64,000 nucleotides of DNA from Mycobacterium sp. 1245805.9. Lineage in GTDB: Bacteria; Actinomycetota; Actinomycetes; Mycobacteriales; Mycobacteriaceae. The translations under genes were made by a program, and so were the position numbers. Location: the NCBI RefSeq assembly GCF_001672915.1, contig NZ_LZKR01000076.1, forward strand, positions 1-64,000, read 5' to 3'. Below, one piece after another: positions 47,405 through 55,728 of the stretch. Position 1 is the first letter of the stretch. Each line of letters opens with the position of its first letter. Below the pieces are notes generated by a model. The model had not been told where the DNA came from and did no database searches. It saw only the letters and a program-made list of their open reading frames with translations.

Positions 47405-48489
47405 CCAGGCTGCGGACGCCGCTGACCGAGCTGGTCGGCGTCGAGCATCCGGTGGTGCAGACCGGGATGGGCTGGGTCGCCGGTGCCCGGCTGGTGTCCG
47501 CGACGGCCAATGCGGGCGGGCTGGGCATCCTGGCGTCGGCGACCATGACCCTGGACGAGTTGGCGACGGCCATCAGCAAGGTCAAGGCGGCGACCGACAA
47601 GCCGTTCGGCGTGAACATCCGCGCCGATGCTGCCGACGCGGGTGACCGAGTCGAGTTGATGATCCGCGAGGGTGTCAAGGTGGCGTCGTTCGCGTTGGCG
47701 CCCAAGCAGGAACTGATCGCGCGGCTCAAAGACGCCGGGGCGGTGGTCATTCCGTCGATCGGCGCGGCCAAACACGCGCGCAAGGTCGCGGGCTGGGGCG
47801 CCGACGCGATGATCGTGCAGGGCGGCGAGGGCGGCGGCCACACCGGGCCCGTCGCGACCACGCTGCTGCTGCCGTCGGTGCTGGACGCCGTGCAGGGCAG
47901 CGGGATCCCGGTGATCGCGGCCGGCGGATTCTTCGACGGGCGCGGCCTCGCGGCGGCGTTGTCGTACGGGGCCGCCGGCGTGGCGATGGGCACGAGGTTT
48001 TTGCTCACCTCGGATTCCACCGTGCCCGACGCGGTCAAACGCCGCTACCTCGAGGCGGCGCTGGACGGCACGGTCGTCACCACCCGAGTCGACGGCATGC
48101 CGCACCGGGTGCTGCGCACCGGGCTGGTCGAGAAGCTGGAAAGCGGTTCGCCCGTTAGGGGTTTGGCGGCGGCGGTGGGCAATGCGGCGAAGTTTAAGAA
48201 GATGTCGCAGATGACCTGGCGATCGATGATCCGCGACGGCCTGGCGATGCGGCATGGCAAGGAGCTGACCTGGTCGCAGGTGGTGATGGCGGCGAACACC
48301 CCGATGCTGCTGAAAGCCGGGCTGGTCGAGGGCAACACCGAGGCCGGCGTGCTGGCGTCCGGTCAGGTGGCCGGCATCCTGGACGACCTGCCGTCGTGCG
48401 CCGAGCTGATCGAATCGATCGTGCGCGACGCGATCGCCCACCTGAAGGCCGCGACGGCGCTGGTCGAAGAACCCTCAGCGGTGGACTAA
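47401..48489 (+). CDS. ipdC: IpdC, FMN-dependent reductase of the HIP-CoA pathway
   Basis: 362 residues from TTG 47401, overlapping the ipdB stop by 4 bp. Nitronate monooxygenase/2-nitropropane dioxygenase-like TIM barrel: PVVQTGMGWVAGARLVSATA, IVQGGEGGGHTGPVATTLLLP (FMN phosphate loop) and IPVIAAGGFFDGRGLAAALSYGA. IpdC reduces the hydroxylated bicyclic CoA ester so that EchA20 and IpdAB can act. It is the last of the echA20-ipdA-ipdB-ipdC overlap chain. Confidence 0.92.
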   Translation: MTRLRTPLTELVGVEHPVVQTGMGWVAGARLVSATANAGGLGILASATMTLDELATAISKVKAATDKPFGVNIRADAADAGDRVELMIREGVKVASFALAPKQELIARLKDAGAVVIPSIGAAKHARKVAGWGADAMIVQGGEGGGHTGPVATTLLLPSVLDAVQGSGIPVIAAGGFFDGRGLAAALSYGAAGVAMGTRFLLTSDSTVPDAVKRRYLEAALDGTVVTTRVDGMPHRVLRTGLVEKLESGSPVRGLAAAVGNAAKFKKMSQMTWRSMIRDGLAMRHGKELTWSQVVMAANTPMLLKAGLVEGNTEAGVLASGQVAGILDDLPSCAELIESIVRDAIAHLKAATALVEEPSAVD

Positions 48490-48531
48490 GGACCCTGGCC
48501 GTCGCGCGTGGCGCCGCGCCATCCTGGAGCA

Positions 48532-48954
48532 ATGAGTGCGCTGACACCGGGCTCTTGGCCCACTCCGCTTCTGAACGCCGTTCGCGCTTCCAACAAGTAC
48601 CTCCTCAACCCGTTGATGGTGCAGCTGGCCGGCCACAAACACTGGTACGCGGCGGCGATCACGCACACCGGGCGGCGCTCGGGCAAGCAGTACACCACAC
48701 CGGTGGTCGCGGAGCGCATCGCCGACGGCTTCGTCATACCGCTGCCCTATGGCACGGACGTGGATTGGTTGCGGAACGTGCGTGCGGCGGGGCGAGCGAC
48801 GATCTCGTCCCAGGGCGAAGACTACGAGGTGGCGCAGCCCGAGATCATCGACGCGGCGGAGGCCCTGCCCATGCTGTCGGCCCAACGCCGACGCACCTTT
48901 GAGCGGGTCGGCATCGGCGGATACCTGAGGCTCACGGACCATTCGCCAAATTGA
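48532..48954 (+). CDS. Ddn-like F420-dependent nitroreductase-family protein
   Basis: 140 residues from ATG 48532, with GGAG a short distance upstream. Split-barrel F420 motifs: AAITHTGRRSGKQYTTPVVAE and IPLPYGTDVDWLRNVRAAG. It is a distant paralogue of ddn at 42715. It lies 42 bp after ipdC at the left edge of a block absent from the M. tuberculosis arrangement, where fdxB would follow. Whether it serves as an F420-dependent quinone or steroid reductase cannot be told. Confidence 0.8.
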   Translation: MSALTPGSWPTPLLNAVRASNKYLLNPLMVQLAGHKHWYAAAITHTGRRSGKQYTTPVVAERIADGFVIPLPYGTDVDWLRNVRAAGRATISSQGEDYEVAQPEIIDAAEALPMLSAQRRRTFERVGIGGYLRLTDHSPN

Positions 48955-48970
48955 ACAGCAGGCACTGGCG

Positions 48971-49047
48971 GCGCGATTAAGCTATTTTCTAAATTAGCCG
49001 TAAATGAAGCTATAATCTTTATATGGCTAAGGTGAAGGCTATAACTT
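48971..49047 (+). promoter_or_regulatory. AT-rich control region of satD with repeated GCTA/TAGC half-sites
   Basis: About 75 bp, much richer in A and T than its surroundings. It contains a near-palindrome GCTATTTTCTAAATTAGC (48981-48998) and a direct repeat GAAGCTATAATCTT (49006-49019)/GAAGGCTATAACTT (49034-49047) that straddles the start codon at 49023. It is a candidate autoregulatory operator. Confidence 0.55.
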
Positions 49048-49670
49048 CACTGCGCGCGACGTTGATCGGCGACGTCGTTGGGTCCCGGCGCGCGCGCGAC
49101 CGGCCGGCGCTGCATCGCCGCGTCGCCACCGCCTTGGGGGAGGTCGCCGGCGGTGCCGTCGACCCGCCCGCCTTCACCGTGGGTGATGAATTCCAGGGCA
49201 GCTACCAGACCGTCGGTGCCGCCATCGACGCCGCGTTGACGGTGCGCCTGCTGCTGGCACCCGAGACCGATGTCCGGTTCGGGATCGGCTGGGGCACGGT
49301 CGCCATCCTCGACGCCGACGCCGGGATCCAGGACGGGCCGGGTTGGTGGACCGCCCGGGCGGCCATCCAGCAGACGGCCGAGGCCCAGCGGCAGCCCGGC
49401 TTCATGCTGGTGCGCACCACGTTCCGGGCGGACGGGGACACGCGCACCGACGTCGCCGCCGTCAACGCCGCCCTGATTTGTCGGGACCATCTGCTTGGAT
49501 CGCTCGATGAAAGATCGTTACGGATTGTGAGGGGCTTGATGGCGGGGCGGACCAAGAAGGAACTCGCCGCGGCGGAGGGCATCAGCCCTTCCGCGGTCTC
49601 CCAGCGGGCGGCCCGCGACGGTCTGGACCTGATTGTCCGTGCCTCCCAATATCTTCGGAGTTTGCCATGA
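49023..49670 (+). CDS. SatD-family protein with C-terminal HTH
   Basis: 215 residues from ATG 49023. The N-terminal SatD signature is ATLIGDVVGSRRARDRPALHRR, followed by FTVGDEFQGSYQTVGAAI. The last 60 residues hold a helix-turn-helix of sigma-70 region 4 type (GRTKKELAAAEGISPSAVSQRAARDG), so DNA binding is likely. The first ten codons are AT-rich and then composition returns to the genomic norm. The stop overlaps the membrane-protein gene (ATGA). SatD proteins are usually paired with a DUF3307 membrane protein, as here; the biological role of the pair is not known to me. Confidence 0.82.
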   Translation: MAKVKAITSLRATLIGDVVGSRRARDRPALHRRVATALGEVAGGAVDPPAFTVGDEFQGSYQTVGAAIDAALTVRLLLAPETDVRFGIGWGTVAILDADAGIQDGPGWWTARAAIQQTAEAQRQPGFMLVRTTFRADGDTRTDVAAVNAALICRDHLLGSLDERSLRIVRGLMAGRTKKELAAAEGISPSAVSQRAARDGLDLIVRASQYLRSLP

Positions 49671-50413
49671 GCGCCGTCGCGGTGCTGCTGATCGCGGTCG
49701 GGATCGCCGACCTATGCCGACGGGCGGTCCGCGCGGCCTGGCCCCCGCTAGTGATCGGTCCGGTCGTGGTCGCGGGCTGCGCGACACTGGGTGCGCTATG
49801 GCATCGCGGCGATACGCCGCTGCTCGTGCTGGCGGCCGCCGCGGCCGTCGTCTGGGAGTGGCTATGCCTGCGCGCCGAGGGCAGCGGCCGTCAGCAGGCG
49901 GCCCCCTTGGCCGTGTTCGCCGCCGCGCTGGTGCTGCTGATCGTGCTGTCCGGATGGTCATCTCCGGTCAAAGGCGTGATCGCGCGGTGGTCCGGCTGGG
50001 TGCAGCTGCCGCTGAGCCACGTGACGCCCAGCCGGCTGCTGATGATCGTCGCGGTGGTGCTGGCGCAGTTCGCCACCGGAAATCAGTTGGTGCGCCTCGT
50101 GCTTGGCTCGGTGGGCGCGGTGCGTCCGGCCGGCGAGCCGCAGCCGTCGGACCGGCTCAAGGGCGGCCGGCTGCTGGGCCCAATGGAACGCCTGCTGATC
50201 CTGAGCCTCGGCGTCGGCGGGCAGGTGGCCGCAGCCAGCGCCGTCGTCGCCGCCAAGGGCATCATCCGCTTTCCCGAGCTCAGCGCCCAAAAGAACCGCA
50301 ACGGCGACGTCGACGTCGGCATCGACGAGGTGACCGAGTACTTCCTGGTGGGCAGCTTCACGAGCTGGCTGCTGGCCTTGGGCGGGATCGCGCTGGTGCT
50401 GGCCGCCCGGTGA
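49667..50413 (+). CDS. Polytopic membrane protein paired with SatD (DUF3307-associated type)
   Basis: 248 residues with about six hydrophobic segments (VAVLLIAVGIADLC, LLVLAAAAAVVWEWL, PLAVFAAALVLLIVLSG, RLLMIVAVVLAQFATGN, LLILSLGVGGQVAAASAVVAAK, EYFLVGSFTSWLLALGGIAL). The C-terminal third (GRLLGPMERLLILSLG, AAKGIIRFPEL, TEYFLVGSFTSWL) is the conserved part shared with SatD-linked DUF3307 proteins. The ATG overlaps the satD stop. Transport or sensing is possible, but no transporter signature is visible. Confidence 0.75.
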   Translation: MSAVAVLLIAVGIADLCRRAVRAAWPPLVIGPVVVAGCATLGALWHRGDTPLLVLAAAAAVVWEWLCLRAEGSGRQQAAPLAVFAAALVLLIVLSGWSSPVKGVIARWSGWVQLPLSHVTPSRLLMIVAVVLAQFATGNQLVRLVLGSVGAVRPAGEPQPSDRLKGGRLLGPMERLLILSLGVGGQVAAASAVVAAKGIIRFPELSAQKNRNGDVDVGIDEVTEYFLVGSFTSWLLALGGIALVLAAR

Positions 50414-50432
50414 CGGCGGGCAGACTGGGGAG

Positions 50433-50861
50433 GTGGCATCTGCACCGGTCGCCCGGCACCTGCTTCGGGCCAAAGACCTCGTCGACGCGCGTTACTACGA
50501 ACCGCTTTTCGTCGCCGACCTGGCGGCGGCCGCAGGCCTGTCCCCGGCGCACTTCAGTCGACGCTTCAAGGCGACGTTCGGCGAGTCGCCACACCAGTAC
50601 CTGCTGACGCGGCGGCTGGAACGAGCCGCCGCATTGCTGCGCACGACCGACTGGACGGTGGCCGCCGTTTGCATCGCTGTGGGCTGGGAAAGCGTCGGCT
50701 CGTTCACGACGAGCTTTCGCCGCATGTTCGGCGTGACGCCACAGAGCTACCGGGCCACCTTCCCACCCGCGGAGCGTTACCTACGAATTCCGCGCTGCGT
50801 CGCGCTGGCCTACGGACGGCCACAAAACCGCACGTTTCGAGAAGACGACGGACCCGCGTAA
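50433..50861 (+). CDS. Short AraC-family transcriptional regulator
   Basis: 142 residues from GTG 50433. It consists almost only of the double helix-turn-helix DNA-binding domain ([33 protein letters not shown] and WTVAAVCIAVGWESVGSFTTSFRRMFGVTPQSYR), with no N-terminal ligand domain. It lies 42 bp upstream of a VOC-family gene. This AraC-glyoxalase pair is common in actinobacteria and probably forms its own operon. Confidence 0.85.
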   Translation: MASAPVARHLLRAKDLVDARYYEPLFVADLAAAAGLSPAHFSRRFKATFGESPHQYLLTRRLERAAALLRTTDWTVAAVCIAVGWESVGSFTTSFRRMFGVTPQSYRATFPPAERYLRIPRCVALAYGRPQNRTFREDDGPA

Positions 50862-50903
50862 TCCGTAGCGTCGAGGCAACGCAACAAAGTCAGGAGAGAG
50901 CCG

Positions 50904-51335
50904 ATGCTTAAGATCGCCAACGCGCAGTTCTGGGTGCACGACCAAGAGGCAGCGCTGGAGTTCTACACCAAAACCCTCGGATGGGAAGTCCGGGCCGACG
51001 TGACGATGCAGGCATGGAACTTCCGGTGGCTGTGCGTCGGACCCGTCGAGCAGGACGACGTCGGGCTGGTGTTGATGCCCGTTCCGGGACCACCGATGCT
51101 CGACGCGGCGGCCAGCGCGCAACTGGCCGAGCTGGTGGCCAAGGGAGCCGGCGGCACCTTGTTCCTGGAGACCGACGATTGCCAAGCCGCCTACGACGAA
51201 TTGTCTGCTCGCGGCATCACGTTCAACGATCCTCCCACGCCGCAGGCCTACGGTATCGACACGTCCTTCCGTGACCCGTCCGGCAACAACATTCGGCTCA
51301 CCCAAGTGCTCGAGTTCGATCCGGCCCGCGGCTGA
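50904..51335 (+). CDS. VOC (glyoxalase/bleomycin-resistance fold) protein
   Basis: 143 residues from ATG 50904 with AGGAGAG upstream. Two beta-alpha-beta-beta-beta modules: IANAQFWVHDQEAALEFYTKTLGWEVR and ETDDCQAAYDELSARGITFND, ending RDPSGNNIRLTQV. The C-terminal metal-site glutamate of many VOC enzymes reads Arg/Leu/Thr here, so metal binding is uncertain. It is expressed with the AraC gene upstream. Confidence 0.82.
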   Translation: MLKIANAQFWVHDQEAALEFYTKTLGWEVRADVTMQAWNFRWLCVGPVEQDDVGLVLMPVPGPPMLDAAASAQLAELVAKGAGGTLFLETDDCQAAYDELSARGITFNDPPTPQAYGIDTSFRDPSGNNIRLTQVLEFDPARG

Positions 51336-51348
51336 CCGGTCGCATCCC

Positions 51349-51412
51349 GCGCCGAGCGTGCGCAGTTGTACGCGATCTGCGGCGTGTCGGCGTCCAAACA
51401 CGCACGCTCGGC
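51349..51412. repeat. 64 bp intergenic repeat, copy 4
   Basis: The left arm GCGCCGAGCGTGCG and right arm CGCACGCTCGGC contain a perfect 12-bp inverted repeat (51351-51362 and 51401-51412). It lies between the convergent VOC and fadA6 genes, where it may act as a terminator. Confidence 0.65.
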
Positions 51413-51419
51413 AAAGAAA

Positions 51420-52580
51420 CTAGAGCCGTTCGATGATCGTGACGTTGGCCGTGCCGCCGCCCTCGCACATCGTCTGCAGTCCGTAGCGGCCGCCGATGCG
51501 CTCGAGCTCGTTGAGCATGGTGGTGAACAGCTTGGCGCCGGTGGCGCCGAGCGGATGACCGAGGGCGATCGCGCCGCCGTTGGGGTTGACCTTTTCGGGG
51601 TCGGCCTTGATCTCCTTGAGCCACGCCAGAACCACCGGCGCGAACGCCTCGTTGATCTCGACGGTATCGATGTCTTCGATTGAGAGGCCGGTCTTTTCCA
51701 TTGCGTAGCGGGTCGCCGGGATGGGCCCGGTCAGCATGAACACCGGGTCGGCGGCGCGGGCGCTGATGTGGTGGATGCGGGCCCGGGGCTTCAACCCGTG
51801 GTCTTTGACGGCCTGCTCGGAGGCCAGCAGCACCGCGCTGGCGCCGTCGGAGATCTGGCTGGCCATCGCCGCCGTCAGCCGACCACCCTCGACGAGGGTC
51901 TTCAGGCCGGCCATCTTCTCCAGCGACGACTCACGCGGGCCCTCGTCGACCCGGAATGGGCCGGATTCGGTTTCGACAGTGATGATTTCGTTGTCGAAGT
52001 GTCCGCTGCGGATGGCCGCGAACGCACGCTCGTGGCTGGTCAGCGAGTAGCGCTCCATCTCTTCGCGGGACAGGTTCCACTTCTCGGCGATCATCTCCGA
52101 GCCACGGAACTGCGAGATCTCCTGGTCGCCGTAGCGGTGCAGCCACTGCTTGGATTCGCTGGTGGGCGAGGTGAACCCGAACTGCTCGCCGACGGTCATT
52201 GCCGACGAGATCGGGATCTGGCTCATGTTCTGCACGCCACCGGCCACGATGAGGTCGGCCGTCCCCGACATGATCGCCTGGGCGCCAAAGGAAATCGCCT
52301 GCTGGCTGGAACCGCACTGCCGGTCGACCGTGACGCCGGGCACCTCCTCGGGATAACCGGCGGCCAGCCACGAGAGTCGGGCGATGTTGCCCGCCTGCCC
52401 GCCGATGGCGTCGACGCAACCGGCGATCACGTCCTCGACGGCGGCCGGGTCGACGTCGACTCGGTCGAGCAGTCCGCGCCAACCCAGGGCGCCCAGGTCG
52501 ACGGGATGGATCCCGGCCAATGCGCCGTTGCGCTTGCCGACCGCGGTACGTACAGCGTCGATGACGTACGCCTCAGCCAT
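51420..52580 (-). CDS. fadA6: Thiolase FadA6 of the HIP pathway
   Basis: 386 residues from ATG 52580, the exact length of Rv3556c; the frame stays open further upstream through the MIRU, but that part is not thiolase-like. Active-site blocks: VTVDRQCGSSQQ (Cys), [17 protein letters not shown] (His) and LQTMCEGGGTANV (Cys). FadA6 cleaves the linear 6-methyl-3,7-dioxodecanedioyl-CoA left after all rings are open. It follows kstR2 on the same strand across a MIRU, so repressor and thiolase share a transcript. Confidence 0.92.
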   Translation of the reverse strand: MAEAYVIDAVRTAVGKRNGALAGIHPVDLGALGWRGLLDRVDVDPAAVEDVIAGCVDAIGGQAGNIARLSWLAAGYPEEVPGVTVDRQCGSSQQAISFGAQAIMSGTADLIVAGGVQNMSQIPISSAMTVGEQFGFTSPTSESKQWLHRYGDQEISQFRGSEMIAEKWNLSREEMERYSLTSHERAFAAIRSGHFDNEIITVETESGPFRVDEGPRESSLEKMAGLKTLVEGGRLTAAMASQISDGASAVLLASEQAVKDHGLKPRARIHHISARAADPVFMLTGPIPATRYAMEKTGLSIEDIDTVEINEAFAPVVLAWLKEIKADPEKVNPNGGAIALGHPLGATGAKLFTTMLNELERIGGRYGLQTMCEGGGTANVTIIERL

Positions 52581-52668
52581 TGTGTCGCTCCTCCTCATCG
52601 CTTCGTCCCCCTCGCCGCTGCGCGGCTGGGGGCGCCCCCACTGCATCGTCGCCGACACGGGCCATCTT
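52581..52668 (-). repeat. Longer MIRU-type element between kstR2 and fadA6
   Basis: 88 bp filling the kstR2-fadA6 gap. On the minus strand it reads GGCGACGATGCAGT, an internal GGGGGCGCCCCC palindrome and a GC-rich hairpin (CAGCCGCGCAGCGGCGAG region), then GATGAGGAGGAGCGAC. This is the 77-bp-like MIRU form with the insert seen in senX3-regX3. It supplies GAGGAGG for fadA6. Confidence 0.75.
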
Positions 52669-53271
52669 TCAGACTCCTTCTTTGGTAATCCCACCAAGGA
52701 CAATGGCGAGATATTGCTGACCCACCTGCTGCGCGGTGAGCGGTCCGCCGGGTTGATACCAGCGCACCGACACCCAGGTGGTGTCACGGATGAAACGGTA
52801 GACAAGGTCGACATTGAGGTCGGGCCGGAAGCAGCCCTCGTCGATGCCCTGATTGAGCACCTCGACCCACATCTTGCGTTGTTGGCGGTTCATGTCCTCG
52901 ATGTAGGAGAACCGGGCCTGCGACAGCAGCCGTTTGGCCTCGTCCTGGTAGATGACGACCTGCGCATGACGATCCTCGATCGCCTCGAACGACGCCATGA
53001 ACAGCCCTTTGAGCCGCTCCAGCGGATTGGGCTCGCTGTCGATGATTTCGCGGTATCGGGTGAACAGCCACTCCAGGAATTCGCGGAGCAGCTCGTCGAC
53101 CATCTCCTCCTTGGAGGAGAAATGGTGGTAGAGGCTGCCGGACAGGATGCCCGCGCCGTCGGCGATGTCGCGCACGGTGGTGGCGCGCAGACCGCGCTCG
53201 GCGAACATGGTCGCGGCGAGCGCAAGCAACTCGTCTCGCCGGCTGTTAGCCTGACCGGCCACTCGGTCCAC
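52669..53271 (-). CDS. kstR2: TetR-family repressor KstR2
   Basis: 200 residues from GTG 53271, the length of Rv3557c. The N-terminal HTH is LRATTVRDIADGAGILSGSLYHHFSSKEEM. The C-terminal ligand domain is all-helical. KstR2 represses the C/D-ring genes and is released by HIP-CoA, the FadD3 product. Its own operator lies 16 bp upstream at 53287, so it is autoregulated. Two further operators of the regulon occur in this window at 44975 and 63345. Confidence 0.94.
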   Translation of the reverse strand: MDRVAGQANSRRDELLALAATMFAERGLRATTVRDIADGAGILSGSLYHHFSSKEEMVDELLREFLEWLFTRYREIIDSEPNPLERLKGLFMASFEAIEDRHAQVVIYQDEAKRLLSQARFSYIEDMNRQQRKMWVEVLNQGIDEGCFRPDLNVDLVYRFIRDTTWVSVRWYQPGGPLTAQQVGQQYLAIVLGGITKEGV

Positions 53272-53286
53272 CCGATCAGGGTATCA

Positions 53287-53300
53287 ACCAAGCGCTTGCT
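53287..53300. promoter_or_regulatory. KstR2 operator upstream of kstR2
   Basis: ACCAAGCGCTTGCT matches ANCAAGNNCTTGNT, 16 bp upstream of the kstR2 GTG. The remaining 196 bp to the PPE start at 53497 show no other clear signal. Confidence 0.93.
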
Positions 53301-53496
53301 CGGCCAGCGAGGGCGCGGGTTTGCCCCCCATCACCGACGCGGCCTCCGCGCCACGGTGGCGGAAAATTCGCGGGTTTCGAAGTGAGCGGAATTCAGCCAA
53401 AACCGGGAGAAACCCCCCGGCAGCGTCGTATTCTCACCGACGTTGGGGGCCAGCCCGATGCCGATAAATGGGTTCCAAGCGTGGAGGTCAACGGTC

Positions 53497-55119
53497 ATGA
53501 GTTTCTTGGTGTTACCCCCGGAAATCAATTCCACACTGATATTTAGCGGCGCCGGATCTGCACCGATGCTGGAGGCCGCTGCGGCATGGAACGCTCTGGC
53601 CGATGAGCTGGGAGCGGCGGCGGATTCGTTTTCCTCGGTGATCTCGGGGCTGGCGGGTCAAGCATGGCAGGGGCCGGCGTCGCAGGCAATGACGGCCGCG
53701 GCGGGTCCATATTCGAGCTGGCTCAGCTCGGCCTCCGCCCAGGCCGCGGGCGCGGCCGGCCAGGCGCAGGCGGTAGCCAGTGCGTTCGAGGCGGCGCAGG
53801 CGGCAACGATCCATCCGCTGGCGGTGGCGGCCAACCGGAATTCCTTTGTGCAGGCAGTGATGTCGAATTGGTTTGGGCTCAACGCGCCGGCGATCGCCGA
53901 ACTTGAGGGCGACTACGAGGCGATGTGGGCCCAGGACGTGGCGGCGATGGTGGGCTATCACGGCGGGGTGTCCGCGGCGGCCGCACAATTGGTGCCCGCG
54001 CAGACGTTGCAAGACATCATCGCCACGCTGCCCAACCTGGGCATCGGCAACCTCGGCAACGGCAACCTGGGCAACGGCAACAAAGGCAGCGGCAACCTCG
54101 GCAGCGGAAACACCGGCAACTCCAACCTGGGCGGCGGAAACGTCGGCAACGCCAACATCGGCTTTGGGAATTTCGGCGAGGCCAGCATGATGACCGGAGA
54201 TCCGGGCGGTTATAACTTCGGCATCGGTAACCAGGGCAACGGCAACTTCGGCTTGGGCAACCTCGGCAATGCGAACATCGGCGGCGGGAACACCGGCAAT
54301 GGCAACGTCGGCTTCGGGCTTACGGGTAACAATCTGATCGGTGTCGGGAATGCTTATTACAACTCGGCGACCGGTCAATTCGCTTTCGCCGGGCTGAACT
54401 CGGGCACCGGCAACATCGGGTTCGGGAATTCCGGAACGAACAACATCGGCTTTTTCAACTCGGGCAGCGGCAACATCGGCATCTTCAACTCGGGCGTCAA
54501 TACCCTTGTGCCGGGTGGGGCCGGAGTTGTGGGCAGCATCAACAACGTTGGCATCGGAAACTCCGGCGTCTTGAACTTCGGATTCGGGAACTCGAATAGT
54601 CTCGGCACGGGCTTCGGGAACGCGGGCCAGTCCGACACCGGCTTCTGGAATTCGGGCAACACCGCCACAGGCTTCGGAAATTCGGGCGACGCCAACACGG
54701 GCTTCTGGAACGCGGGTGACGTCAATACGGGCTTTGGGAATTCGGGCAATACAAATACGGGTTTCTTGAATTCTGGCAACGTGAACACCGGCATCGGGTT
54801 CACCACCGACAGCGGCCAGGTGAACTCGGGATTCAACAACACCGGTAAGGGTGAATCGGGCTTCGGGAACACCGGCCAGTTTGTGTCGGGCTTCTTCAAC
54901 TCGGCCAGCGGCGGCACCGCCTTCAACGGAGACGTCTCGGGCCTCTTCAACAAAGTCAGCGGCGGTTCGGTTAGCGACAGCGATGTCTCGGGCTTCTTCA
55001 ACACCGGCGTCACGGGTCCCATTATCGGCGCCGGGAGCGGCCCCTTCAGCGGCGATCTCTCCGGCTTGGGCAACCTGGGCACCGGCATCGCGGGTCTGTT
55101 TAACCTCGCCCGCCTGTAG
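53497..55119 (+). CDS. PPE-MPTR protein, array member 1 (PPE64 position)
   Basis: 540 residues from ATG 53497 ([12 protein letters not shown]) with GGAGG 9 bp upstream. PPE domain about 1-180 ([29 protein letters not shown]), then MPTR pentapeptides (GNLGNGNLG, later GNSGxxNTGFWN). A C-terminal module ends [19 protein letters not shown]. Degraded copies of this module follow the stop codon. M. tuberculosis has a single PPE gene (PPE64) here; this is the first of four. Confidence 0.9.
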   Translation: MSFLVLPPEINSTLIFSGAGSAPMLEAAAAWNALADELGAAADSFSSVISGLAGQAWQGPASQAMTAAAGPYSSWLSSASAQAAGAAGQAQAVASAFEAAQAATIHPLAVAANRNSFVQAVMSNWFGLNAPAIAELEGDYEAMWAQDVAAMVGYHGGVSAAAAQLVPAQTLQDIIATLPNLGIGNLGNGNLGNGNKGSGNLGSGNTGNSNLGGGNVGNANIGFGNFGEASMMTGDPGGYNFGIGNQGNGNFGLGNLGNANIGGGNTGNGNVGFGLTGNNLIGVGNAYYNSATGQFAFAGLNSGTGNIGFGNSGTNNIGFFNSGSGNIGIFNSGVNTLVPGGAGVVGSINNVGIGNSGVLNFGFGNSNSLGTGFGNAGQSDTGFWNSGNTATGFGNSGDANTGFWNAGDVNTGFGNSGNTNTGFLNSGNVNTGIGFTTDSGQVNSGFNNTGKGESGFGNTGQFVSGFFNSASGGTAFNGDVSGLFNKVSGGSVSDSDVSGFFNTGVTGPIIGAGSGPFSGDLSGLGNLGTGIAGLFNLARL

Positions 55120-55450
55120 CCCATCCATGCTCATGGCGGCCAGGCCTCAGGGCTTGGCAGCTTGCCCGACGTCGTCTTTTCCGGAAACTTGTTCCGGGGC
55201 ACGAAGCCACGCATCAGCGGCGACCACTCGGGCTTGTGCAATTTCGGCAGCATCGCCGGCTTGCTCAACATTCAACAAGTCCTGAAGCAATTCCTGTAAT
55301 CCATCAAAAGGGCCTCGTGAGCGGCCTCGACTCGGGCTTGCTGAACATCGGCACCGGTTTCGCGGGCCTCTTCAGCCTCGGCCGCCTGTAACGGGTCGGG
55401 TTCGCCGCCTTCAGCATGGGCAACCTGGCGTCGGGGATCTTCAACCTCAG
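55120..55450 (+). pseudogene. Degenerate repeats of the PPE-MPTR C-terminal module
   Basis: Non-coding 330 bp after array member 1. Reading frames switch and stop, but the pieces are recognisable: HSGLCNFGSIAGLLN near 55226-55272, SGLLNIGTGFAGLFSLGRL followed by TAA at about 55333-55391, and MGNLASGIFNLSHVLPYS from 55416. They repeat the [19 protein letters not shown] end of the gene upstream. Together with the stretch to 55728 this is a 609-bp gap without an intact gene. Confidence 0.7.
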
Positions 55451-55481
55451 TCACGTGTTGCCCTACTCGCTAACGGACGCT

Positions 55482-55526
55482 GGTTCGGAACCGAAATCAC
55501 CTCTCCGGTCGGGTAACTCGAGTCGA
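55482..55526 (-). pseudogene. Remnant of the ipdF 3' end, copy A
   Basis: The minus strand encodes VDSSYPTGEVISVPNQ, matching the IpdF C-terminus DYSSYLTGEVISVSNQ at 61394. No upstream ipdF sequence precedes it. From 55527 to 55728 lies the promoter region of the next PPE gene, ending in TAGGAGG; no other gene is seen. Confidence 0.8.
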
Positions 55527-55728
55527 CCATCGCGCTTTCGGGCAGCGGCTGGGACCACAATGGGGAAGATTCCCGATTTTTTGAGCCCACCGACGCAGGC
55601 CGTCCATAAGTTCTGCTTTGGGTCATTTGTTGGGATCGGTAGCGCATCGGACCGGTTGTACTTGCCGCGCGGGCGTCGCCAAGCGCGGTCGCCATCGCGG
55701 CCGCGGAAACGTGTAGGAGGTTCTTCAA

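Noticed and set aside
51420..52814. Longer FadA6 of 464 residues
   Set aside because: The extra N-terminal part is a read-through of the MIRU and kstR2 antisense-free frame without thiolase similarity; ATG 52580 follows GAGGAGG.
53950..55110. Regular repeats in PPE-MPTR and PGRS genes as CRISPR arrays
   Set aside because: They are short in-frame codon repeats without uniform spacers, and no cas genes are present.
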